From: Candidatus Omnitrophota bacterium
GTDB taxonomy: Bacteria > Hinthialibacterota > Hinthialibacteria > Hinthialibacterales > Hinthialibacteraceae
Assembly (NCBI GenBank): GCA_040755155.1
Contig: JBFMBP010000039.1
Location: 1 to 64,000 of the forward strand
Direction: 5' to 3'
DNA length: 64,000 nucleotides
Part shown: piece after piece, positions 26,380 through 31,902 of the stretch
Layout: the number at the start of each line of letters is the position of its first letter
Position numbering within the stretch: the stretch's first letter is position 1
Made by a program: the position numbers and the translations under genes
Notes under the pieces: model-generated
The model's input: only the letters and a program-made list of their open reading frames with translations
Database searches by the model: none
What the model was told of the DNA's origin: nothing

Positions 26380-26565
26380 ATGAACAAGAAACGCAGCGTA
26401 AGAATACCCGTAACGGAGCAAATGCTCAAGGAACTGCGCCAGAAAGCGCGGGAAAACGATATTGACGTAACCGATGCGACGCGCATTTTTTGGCGCGATT
26501 GGATTACAGGGAAGATTCATATCGGTTCTCATGCGAGATATCAGCCGCCGGTGGAAACGGCGTAA
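26380..26565 (+). CDS. RHH-like regulator, rightward member of pair 3
   Basis: This 61-residue protein has KRSVRIPVTEQMLKELRQKA (strand and first helix), VTDATRIFWRDWITGKIHIG (second helix and the GKIxI ending of the rightward family) and a short tail. It is followed after 14 bases by the 72-residue gene at 26580, probably in one transcript. A 5'-truncated copy of this gene lies at 27424, part of the 1,019-bp tandem duplication. Confidence 0.65.
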   Translation: MNKKRSVRIPVTEQMLKELRQKARENDIDVTDATRIFWRDWITGKIHIGSHARYQPPVETA

Positions 26566-26579
26566 AAGGAGAAGGAACC

Positions 26580-26798
26580 ATGCAAGAAGAATGGAAAAAG
26601 AAACAGATCAATGAATTTCGCTATCATCCGCCGACGCATAGAGCCTCAAACGATCTTAAGATTCTGGAGATTATCTACAGCAATCCGAATATTGTTCCGA
26701 CACGAGAGACGGTTCAGGAACAATTCAATCTGATTGTCGATCTGCTAAATGCGGAAGAAGAGCCGGTAATTCCCGATAAATCGAATCAAACAATCTAA
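26580..26798 (+). CDS. 72-residue protein of unknown function, copy A
   Basis: The ATG at 26580 follows AAAAGGAGAAGGAACC. The protein starts MQEEWKKKQINEFRYHPPTH and continues with a helical stretch rich in Ile/Leu and an acidic tail. The FRYHPP motif near residue 13 followed by helices recalls small phage proteins of the Acb2/Tad1-like hairpin group (F-x-YHPP start), but the resemblance is short and I cannot confirm it. Its 3' end overlaps by 74 bases the convergent gene at 26725. A copy with one changed residue (Arg to Ser) is at 27599. Confidence 0.6.
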   Translation: MQEEWKKKQINEFRYHPPTHRASNDLKILEIIYSNPNIVPTRETVQEQFNLIVDLLNAEEEPVIPDKSNQTI

Positions 26799-26916
26799 GC
26801 GCGGCCTGTCCGTCCATTTCTCCTTTTTTTATGCACACATTAGGAAGATTTTGCGGCGTTGCATGTTGAAGAATGGCGACAGTCAAACCAAGGGCGATTT
26901 CTTCACGCGAGGTCAT
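26725..26916 (-). CDS. 63-residue protein of unknown function, copy A
   Basis: The start has AAAGGAAA eight bases upstream, and the gene follows 13 bases after the stop of the leftward RHH gene at 26930, so it is probably co-transcribed with it. The protein (MTSREEIALGLTVAILQHAT at its start) is helical, with no recognised domain. Its 3' third is antisense to the 3' end of the 72-residue gene. It is conserved in copy B (27744-27935), which supports it as a real gene. Confidence 0.5.
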   Translation of the reverse strand: MTSREEIALGLTVAILQHATPQNLPNVCIKKGEMDGQAALRLFDSIYRELPALLPHLADRQSD

Positions 26917-26929
26917 AACGCATTTCCTT

Positions 26930-27118
26930 TCAGTCCGATTTGCCCAAGAGGAATTTCAGGATGATCTTTTCGCGATCTTTTTCCGGTATCGAGATGAAGT
27001 ATTCAAGGGAGATTTCCACGATGTCGGTAACATTTAATCCTCGATACTTATTGGAAAGCATTTTCAACTTTTCCAGCAATTCGGGTTCAAGACGAAAATT
27101 TCTTTGAATTTTTGGCAT
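26930..27118 (-). CDS. RHH-like regulator, leftward member of pair 4
   Basis: I place the start at the ATG at 27118, giving 62 residues: MPKIQRNFRLEPELLEKLKM (strand and helix), then NVTDIVEISLEYFISIPEKD and REKIILKFLLGKSD. The second helix and the tail are nearly identical to the gene at 27949, but the first 30 residues differ. The array's IPEKxREKII motif corresponds to SERAAII and DRRKRIA in the other units. It is divergent from the gene at 27187. Confidence 0.65.
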   Translation of the reverse strand: MPKIQRNFRLEPELLEKLKMLSNKYRGLNVTDIVEISLEYFISIPEKDREKIILKFLLGKSD

Positions 27119-27125
27119 AATCCTA

Positions 27126-27154
27126 TTGACAATACAGCCCAACGTATATACGAT
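27126..27154 (+). promoter_or_regulatory. Promoter and palindrome of pair 4
   Basis: TTGACA (27126-27131), 17 bases and TACGAT (27149-27154) point at the gene at 27187. A perfect 10-bp palindrome CGTATATACG (27143-27152) overlaps the -10. The operator differs in sequence from those of units 1, 2, 3 and 5. Confidence 0.6.
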
Positions 27155-27186
27155 GATATAACGACGGGGCTACACGGTAAAATACA

Positions 27187-27393
27187 ATGAGTAGACGAGC
27201 GCAAATCAATATACGGGTTTCCCAAGAGGAAAAGAAGGCTTGGGAGCAGATTTCCCGGCAGCACGATATGCCAGTTTCGGAGATCGCCCGGCGATTTCTC
27301 AACGCAATGGCCGCTGGGAAGATCAAGACGATACCCATCGTCCCGCGTCCGCTTATGGAAATTCAAACATCGGTCTGTTTAACGAGAGATTAA
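27187..27393 (+). CDS. RHH-like regulator, rightward member of pair 4
   Basis: This 68-residue protein has AQINIRVSQEEKKAWEQISR (strand, helix), MPVSEIARRFLNAMAAGKIK (second helix with the GKIK ending) and a tail ending PLMEIQTSVCLTRD. It is identical to the gene at 28206 except for the last ten residues. Although its leftward partner and operator differ from pair 5, the protein itself is unchanged, so this product alone cannot set operator specificity in both units. Confidence 0.65.
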   Translation: MSRRAQINIRVSQEEKKAWEQISRQHDMPVSEIARRFLNAMAAGKIKTIPIVPRPLMEIQTSVCLTRD

Positions 27394-27423
27394 TTATTCG
27401 CCTAGTCATCTAAAAAAGGGAGT

Positions 27424-27584
27424 TACCCGTAACGGAGCAAATGCTCAAGGAACTGCGCCAGAAAGCGCGGGAAAACGATATTGACGTAACCGATGCGACG
27501 CGCATTTTTTGGCGCGATTGGATCGTAGGGAAGATTAATATCGGTTCGCACGTGAGCCGTCCAACGCCGCAGGAAACGGCGTAA
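27424..27584 (+). pseudogene. 5'-truncated copy of the RHH gene at 26380
   Basis: The sequence from TACCCGTAACGGAGC onward repeats 26405-26565 and keeps the reading frame to the stop, with a changed tail. The first eight codons, the ATG and the promoter are missing because the duplication breakpoint lies inside the gene. No in-frame start with a ribosome binding site replaces them. Confidence 0.7.
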
Positions 27585-27598
27585 AAGGAGAAGGAACC

Positions 27599-27817
27599 AT
27601 GCAAGAAGAATGGAAAAAGAAACAGATCAATGAATTTCGCTATCATCCGCCGACGCATAGCGCCTCAAACGATCTTAAGATTCTGGAGATTATCTACAGC
27701 AATCCGAATATTGTTCCGACACGAGAGACGGTTCAGGAACAATTCAATCTGATTGTCGATCTGCTAAATGCGGAAGAAGAGCCGGTAATTCCCGATAAAT
27801 CGAATCAAACAATCTAA
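27599..27817 (+). CDS. 72-residue protein of unknown function, copy B
   Basis: It is identical to the protein at 26580 except Arg to Ser at residue 22, with the same GGAGAAGGAACC site. The upstream RHH gene is truncated here, so it must be transcribed from the pair 4 promoter through the gene at 27187. The convergent 63-residue gene overlaps it as in copy A. Confidence 0.6.
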   Translation: MQEEWKKKQINEFRYHPPTHSASNDLKILEIIYSNPNIVPTRETVQEQFNLIVDLLNAEEEPVIPDKSNQTI

Positions 27818-27935
27818 GCGCGGCCTGTCCGTCCATTTCTCCTTTTTTTATGCACACATTAGGAAGATTTTGCGGCGTTGCATGTTGAAGAATGGCGACA
27901 GTTAAACCAAGGGCGATTTCTTCACGCGAGGTCAT
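27744..27935 (-). CDS. 63-residue protein of unknown function, copy B
   Basis: The predicted protein is the same as at 26725, with a silent base change at 27902. It follows the leftward RHH gene at 27949 with the same 13-base spacing and ribosome binding site. No recognised domain. Confidence 0.5.
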   Translation of the reverse strand: MTSREEIALGLTVAILQHATPQNLPNVCIKKGEMDGQAALRLFDSIYRELPALLPHLADRQSD

Positions 27936-27948
27936 AACGCATTTCCTT

Positions 27949-28146
27949 TCAGTCCGATTTGCCTAAGAGGAATTTCAGGATGATCTTTTCACGCTCTTTT
28001 TCCGGTAAAGATAAAACGTATTCCAAGGACGCTTCGATGATATCCGTCATCGTAACGCGCTTTAGATGTTCCGCCTCATCAATCAAGCGATTTCTAATAG
28101 ATGGATGCAAGCGAACGGCAATTTGTATTTTTTTCTCTTTCTTCAT
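27949..28146 (-). CDS. RHH-like regulator, leftward member of pair 5
   Basis: From the ATG at 28146 it is 65 residues: KKIQIAVRLHPSIRNRLIDE (strand and helix), VTMTDIIEASLEYVLSLPEK and REKIILKFLLGKSD. The C-terminal half matches the gene at 26930, while the N-terminal half is unrelated in sequence but of the same predicted shape. This is the clearest case of N-terminal exchange in the array. Confidence 0.65.
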   Translation of the reverse strand: MKKEKKIQIAVRLHPSIRNRLIDEAEHLKRVTMTDIIEASLEYVLSLPEKEREKIILKFLLGKSD

Positions 28147-28155
28147 AAAATTGAC

Positions 28156-28191
28156 TTGACAGTGGTATTCGTTGCATATACAATGAATACC
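28156..28191 (+). promoter_or_regulatory. Promoter and 7-bp palindromic operator of pair 5
   Basis: TTGACA (28156-28161), 17 bases and TACAAT (28179-28184) drive the gene at 28206. Half-sites GGTATTC (28164-28170) and GAATACC (28185-28191) flank the spacer and -10, so bound protein would block RNA polymerase. Confidence 0.75.
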
Positions 28192-28205
28192 GCAAGGAAT
28201 AGACA

Positions 28206-28412
28206 ATGAGTAGACGAGCGCAAATCAATATACGGGTTTCCCAAGAGGAAAAGAAGGCTTGGGAGCAGATTTCCCGGCAGCACGATATGCCGGTGTCGGA
28301 GATCGCCCGGCGATTTCTCAACGCAATGGCCGCTGGGAAGATCAAGACGATACCCATCGTCCCGCGTCCGCTTATGGAAATTCAAACTACAGCCTGTTTG
28401 ACGAGTGAATAA
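28206..28412 (+). CDS. RHH-like regulator, rightward member of pair 5
   Basis: This 68-residue protein is the copy B counterpart of 27187 and is identical until the last ten residues (here TTACLTSE). It is the last gene of the array. Downstream is the structured region at 28456-28835, which would be transcribed from the same promoter unless terminated. Confidence 0.65.
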   Translation: MSRRAQINIRVSQEEKKAWEQISRQHDMPVSEIARRFLNAMAAGKIKTIPIVPRPLMEIQTTACLTSE

Positions 28413-28455
28413 CTTAAGCCTAGCCATCATTCAAAAGCCGATTCGCCTTTGTGCG

Positions 28456-28835
28456 ATAGGCGAGACGTTGGCCCAATGAAGTCCGCCCCGGCGAAAGCGG
28501 GGAGACAGCTTTGAGGGATTTAAAGATCAACATGCAAGTAGTGGAGCGCGCCTTGGGCTAGTCAAGCGCTCTAAAAGCTACCCAAGGCCACGAAAGTATG
28601 TTGATCTTTAAATCCCTCAAAGAAAGCGTGATGGAGGCCTCCAACGCAGGGATGAACGCGAAGCGAAAGAGCCTTTAAGCCATCGAAGACCCTCCAGTAT
28701 GTGAGTGGAAATGAGGCTTCGTGCTATTTGGATTTTCGGACGGATAGCACCGTCAGTAACCGGACGTAAGTGATAGGCGAAACCTGCCGAGAGACTTGGT
28801 TATTGAGTGGTTTGGCGGTCCGGAGAGACGGACGA
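28456..28835 (+). ncRNA. Candidate large structured RNA of unidentified class
   Basis: Between 28413 and 28862 there is no convincing gene but dense secondary structure. A 25-bp perfect stem joins 28509-28533 to 28598-28622, enclosing a second stem (28550-28557 with 28581-28588). Around it are CCCC-GGC-GAAA-GC-GGGG (28483-28499 region), CGAAG...CTTCG enclosing CCTC/GAGG (about 28684-28727), GTGCTAT...ATAGCAC (about 28720-28749) and GTCCG...CGGAC (about 28817-28832). GTGCGATAGGCGAGAC near the start recurs as GTGATAGGCGAAAC near 28769. Group II intron domain V, a reverse transcriptase and an IscB/TnpB gene are all absent. The strand is assumed from the neighbouring genes. Confidence 0.55.
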
Positions 28836-28862
28836 ATTCAAAATTCCAATTTGGAGGAATCC

Positions 28863-29075
28863 ATGCCATCCAAAATAGGAAAAGTACGCGGACGCGAAAT
28901 TGTTTTGAACTGGCAATCCAGCAACGGGAAATTAGTTTTCACGGCCATCGACAAAAAGACCGGCATTCGATCCTTCCAGAAGTTTTCCAAGCAAGACGCC
29001 ATCAATTCTTTGTTTGAGCGATTAGAATCCGCCGGTAAAGAAGCGGCGGAACTTACCCAGGGGAGCGTGCGATGA
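28863..29075 (+). CDS. Small phage protein of unknown function
   Basis: This 70-residue protein starts at ATG 28863 with GGAGGAATCC before it. It begins MPSKIGKVRGREIVLNWQSS, followed by short strands (GKLVFTAIDKKTGIRSFQKF) and a C-terminal helix. The fold could be a small beta-sheet nucleic-acid-binding type, but I do not recognise it. It is translationally coupled to the next gene (ATGA overlap). Confidence 0.55.
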   Translation: MPSKIGKVRGREIVLNWQSSNGKLVFTAIDKKTGIRSFQKFSKQDAINSLFERLESAGKEAAELTQGSVR

Positions 29076-29434
29076 CAAACGAATTTACATGTCCACTGGC
29101 GGGAATGCTGGAGACGATGACCAGCTTGCTCAACGAGATCAAGTCGAAGCAGTCCCCGACAAACCATCAACTTAATTTTACCTCCAAGCAGGCCGCCGAG
29201 ATATTGGGCATCTCCGAAGCGGAACTCTCGCGGATGCGGGCGCGCAATAACGGACCGAAATTCCATATCCTGAATGAGGTTGGTTCCAAACCTCGTTATT
29301 ACTACTTCTGGAAAGACCTGGAAGAGTGGCGCGAGAATACGACGCTCTTTTCCAACCTGGCCGAAGTGCAGGAAATCCGCGACGGGCGGCGAGCGGTGGA
29401 ACTCCAAGTTATCAAAGAGCGCGCCGGCATCTAA
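29072..29434 (+). CDS. Helix-turn-helix protein, excisionase-like
   Basis: This is a 120-residue protein. Residues 30-88 form a winged MerR/excisionase-type helix-turn-helix: FTSKQAAEILGISEAELSRM, then RARNNGPKFHIL and a RYYYFWKDLEEW wing and helix, the layout of the HTH_17 family. It would control excision or early promoters. The start overlaps the preceding stop (ATGA). Confidence 0.65.
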   Translation: MTNEFTCPLAGMLETMTSLLNEIKSKQSPTNHQLNFTSKQAAEILGISEAELSRMRARNNGPKFHILNEVGSKPRYYYFWKDLEEWRENTTLFSNLAEVQEIRDGRRAVELQVIKERAGI

Positions 29435-29499
29435 CCAGCCAAGAGATTTTAGCGCTTTGGCGGTAAAGAAATTTATTCAATCGTAAGGAACGTTTCAAC

Positions 29500-30057
29500 A
29501 TGAGCGATCTGATTATCAACATCGACCAGGAATCACCCTCGCGGGCGGAGAGTTCGGCGTTGACGCGCCGGGCGATGGAACTATTGGGCGGCAAGAATCT
29601 GGGGCGCCTGTTCGCCGTGAAGATCGACTCCGCCCCCGCCGTGGTCTCGGCGTGGATCAAACGGGCGAGCGGGCCGCTCTTCTGGATGCGGCGGTTTCTC
29701 ATCGAACTGGAAAAAGAGGGCGGCGGCAAACTGGTGGAGGAAATCCTGATCTACCTGTGCCGCCCTTTCAATTTGCAGCCGACGCGCATCCCGGACAAGC
29801 GCCCGTCATTTCTGTCGATGCTGCGGTCGCTGGCGGCGCAGGGCAAGGAATCCGCCGACGTGCATACGATCTTCGCGGCCATCGCGGAAGACGGGAAGTT
29901 GGCCGCTTCCGAATTGCGGAAGATGCAGGCGGAGATCGAGGAGGCGATCCGGGCGGATCGGGCGCTGCTGGACCAGGTGGAGTTTTTGCGGGCCAAGGCG
30001 GAAGAGAACGGCGGCGCGATCGAGATCGAGGAGTCGCGGACGCAGCGTTGGACATAA
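29500..30057 (+). CDS. Putative phage regulatory protein, unknown family
   Basis: This is a 185-residue soluble protein. The N-terminal half contains a possible helix-turn-helix (TRRAMELLGGKNLGRLFAVK, then SAPAVVSAWIKRASGPLFWM) and the C-terminal half a long charged helix (KMQAEIEEAIRADRALLDQV), probably a coiled coil. The arrangement is reminiscent of phage CII-like regulators, but there is no clear match. It has AAGGAACG before the ATG. Confidence 0.5.
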   Translation: MSDLIINIDQESPSRAESSALTRRAMELLGGKNLGRLFAVKIDSAPAVVSAWIKRASGPLFWMRRFLIELEKEGGGKLVEEILIYLCRPFNLQPTRIPDKRPSFLSMLRSLAAQGKESADVHTIFAAIAEDGKLAASELRKMQAEIEEAIRADRALLDQVEFLRAKAEENGGAIEIEESRTQRWT

Positions 30058-30278
30058 AGAATTTTTGACGCCATGCGGATATCCGACAGATTGGACAGAT
30101 TGCTTGACACGCATCCTTCTAACCGGCGCCAGCCAAACCAACCTTCGGAAATTCCTCCAATATCCTATCTCCGCATGGCGGTTTTTTCCGAAGGCCGAGC
30201 CTATCAACGGCGAATCCCGCCAAGCGATTCGCCCGGAACCGGCGCGGCTCGGCCTTCGAAAAAAATATGCGTCAAAGA

Positions 30279-30410
30279 TTACTTGGTGGCCAATTCTTGG
30301 CTAGCGCGTGAGATGACGTCGAGATTAAGCCGATGGTTCTCTTTGACGAATAAATTTTCGCCGGGCGGGAATTCATGGTCTCTCCAATACTGTATCTCCA
30401 TTCCGGCCAT
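30279..30410 (-). CDS. Possible 43-residue protein on the minus strand
   Basis: An open frame reads MAGMEIQYWRDHEFPPGENL, then FVKENHRLNLDVISRASQEL and a stop after ATK. Codon choice is natural, and GGGGCGAG lies five bases before the ATG. It lies in the otherwise empty 30058-30461 interval, opposite to all neighbours. The plus-strand frames here look non-coding. It could be an isolated gene or an eroded remnant. Confidence 0.35.
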   Translation of the reverse strand: MAGMEIQYWRDHEFPPGENLFVKENHRLNLDVISRASQELATK

Positions 30411-30461
30411 AACTCGCCCCGCCCGGCGGTTTCTTAACCCCCACTCTGAAAGGAAACGATC

Positions 30462-30869
30462 ATGGCGTTCGAAAAGGCGGTAGTGTTGGCAAGGACAACC
30501 AGTTCCATCGAAAGTGTGCGATTGAGTTTGTTTTATAACCGGGTATCAAAAAATAATAAGGAGAAAAAAAATACTTACCTGAAATTCGTGATCGCGGAAC
30601 GCCTGTGGAAAAAGGAATTGTCGTGGCCGGCGGGAACCAAGATCGAGGTCGAATGCGATGCCGATGATGGCAGTTTTAAGTTATCTCACGAGAACATCGG
30701 CGGCTTTAAACTATGCGTGGGTAAAAGCAATAAAGGCTCCGCGCACATCATCATCAATATCCGCTGTTTCTCCGAAAAGACCCGCCAAAAAATTCAAAAA
30801 CTGCTGGGAAAAGATAAGCATGACCTGAAGTGCACAGTCCAGAAAAATATGATCTTATGCAATCTTTAA
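30462..30869 (+). CDS. Phage protein of unknown function
   Basis: This 135-residue basic protein has a GAAAGGAAACGATC site. Alternating short strands (LKFVIAERLWKKELSWPAGT, KIEVECDADDGSFKL) suggest a beta-rich domain of SpoVT/AbrB-like size, but the match is not strong enough to name. A final strand-helix (SEKTRQKIQKLLGKDK) closes it. It opens the dense early operon that runs to 33831. Confidence 0.5.
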   Translation: MAFEKAVVLARTTSSIESVRLSLFYNRVSKNNKEKKNTYLKFVIAERLWKKELSWPAGTKIEVECDADDGSFKLSHENIGGFKLCVGKSNKGSAHIIINIRCFSEKTRQKIQKLLGKDKHDLKCTVQKNMILCNL

Positions 30870-30887
30870 GAAAAGGAGGTTACCGAA

Positions 30888-31247
30888 ATGGAAAACGAAG
30901 TGAAGACAAACGGCAGGCAGGCGCTGGGGCGCAATCTCAATGACATAGAAGCGGATTATCGCCCGCCGCGCGCCATCGAAGAGAAGCGTCCGGAATCGGA
31001 TAAGGCGCTGGATGAGTTGCGGGGCGTGGTGAGCGCCGTGCGCGCCGTACCGAAAGCGCGCCGGACGATCATCCTGAAGATGGCGTTCCAGGCGCTGGCC
31101 TTCGACGATCCGGAAGGGGCGCTGCCGGAACGAAGCGCATGGTACGAATTCGACGCAACACGCAACGTCGAAAGGCCGAAGAACGAAGGGAAGCAGAACG
31201 CTCCGCGTCCAAGTCTATGGCGGAGAATATTTAGGAGGACGGCATGA
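30888..31247 (+). CDS. Phage protein of unknown function
   Basis: This 119-residue charged protein has an AAAAGGAGG site. It is mostly helical (SDKALDELRGVVSAVRAVPK) with a very basic C terminus (PRPSLWRRIFRRTA). No domain is recognised. It overlaps the next gene by four bases. Confidence 0.5.
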   Translation: MENEVKTNGRQALGRNLNDIEADYRPPRAIEEKRPESDKALDELRGVVSAVRAVPKARRTIILKMAFQALAFDDPEGALPERSAWYEFDATRNVERPKNEGKQNAPRPSLWRRIFRRTA

Positions 31248-31561
31248 AACGAGCCTTTCATCAAGGAATCGAATTCGAAGTCCCGGAAGACCAAGAATTA
31301 ATGACCTTTGAAATCAACGGTCATCAATGCCGCGTGATTATCAAATATCCGCTCACTTCTAAAGGCATATTTACGATGACCAATCCAATGAATGTTCAGC
31401 CGTGGTTTCAGATTTTGCGTTACGGACGCTGGGAGAACGCGGACGCCAACGACGCGGCGTTGATAGCGGTGGAAGCAGTGCGGCGATTGGCGATGGAGCG
31501 GGCGCAGGCGGGGAATCTTTTGCGTCCGAAGCCGGTAAGCGAATTCGCGGAGGTCAGCTGA
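31244..31561 (+). CDS. Phage protein of unknown function
   Basis: This 105-residue protein has a beta-rich first half (FEVPEDQELMTFEINGHQCR, VIIKYPLTSKGIFTM) and a helical end (NDAALIAVEAVRRLAMERAQ). It is coupled by overlaps to genes on both sides (ATGA before, TGATG after). No family is recognised. Confidence 0.5.
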   Translation: MKRAFHQGIEFEVPEDQELMTFEINGHQCRVIIKYPLTSKGIFTMTNPMNVQPWFQILRYGRWENADANDAALIAVEAVRRLAMERAQAGNLLRPKPVSEFAEVS

Positions 31562-31773
31562 TGGGCGGCATGGCTCACGATCTGATCGAGGCGGCGGCTT
31601 ACGAAAACTTAGTTGAAGACGCCGTTGAATGCGCCGCCTGCGAGAGTACCCAATTCATCATCAACCGGCGCGAAACGGGCATCCCCTGGGTTGAGTGCTC
31701 CCATTGCGGAGCGAGATTTTTATTATCCATCCCAAACGGTAAAAACGAAAAGCGGGCCGAAGCCCGCCCGTGA
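31561..31773 (+). CDS. Small zinc-ribbon protein
   Basis: This is a 70-residue protein. Two cysteine pairs, CAAC near residue 22 and CSHC near residue 45, are separated by an amphipathic strand (TQFIINRRETGIPWVE), a standard C-x2-C...C-x2-C zinc ribbon. It would bind zinc and perhaps nucleic acid or a protein partner. The start overlaps the preceding stop. Confidence 0.6.
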   Translation: MGGMAHDLIEAAAYENLVEDAVECAACESTQFIINRRETGIPWVECSHCGARFLLSIPNGKNEKRAEARP

Positions 31774-31887
31774 AAAAGAAATCTAAGCAATTTCATTTTC
31801 CACGGGACGGGGCTGGCGGTCAAGAGGAGAAGCATTATGACGACTGGATTCTATGACATTCACGATTTCCCGTTGCAGGCGGCGTGA
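31770..31887 (+). other. Two possible very short coding frames
   Basis: GTG 31770 opens a 28-codon frame (VKKKSKQFHFPRDGAGGQEE, then KHYDDWIL, stop 31856) that overlaps the zinc-ribbon stop by four bases. ATG 31837 opens a 16-codon frame (MTTGFYDIHDFPLQAA, stop 31887) behind an AAGAGGAGAAG site. Tight coupling and good ribosome binding sites make them plausible, but length alone prevents a firm call. Confidence 0.3.
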
Positions 31888-31902
31888 TAGGGAGAAACGG
31901 CC

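Larger units (their letters stand above)
26405..28442. repeat. 1,019-bp tandem duplication with a divergent core
   Basis: Copy A (26405-27423) and copy B (27424-28442) match at a constant offset of 1,019 bases. Bases 26405 to about 26986 are nearly identical to 27424 to about 28005, and 27187 to about 27380 to 28206 to about 28399. The roughly 200 bases between (26987-27186 versus 28006-28205) differ strongly. That core is the N-terminal part of a leftward RHH gene plus the operator, and it ends at the ATG of the rightward gene. Confidence 0.85.

Noticed and set aside
26580-26916. Classical toxin-antitoxin pair
   Set aside because: The two small genes are convergent, not in one operon, and neither resembles a known toxin.
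28456-28835. Retron or group II intron as an explanation of the structured region
   Set aside because: No reverse transcriptase gene is present and I could not find a domain V hairpin; the GTGCG start alone is not enough.
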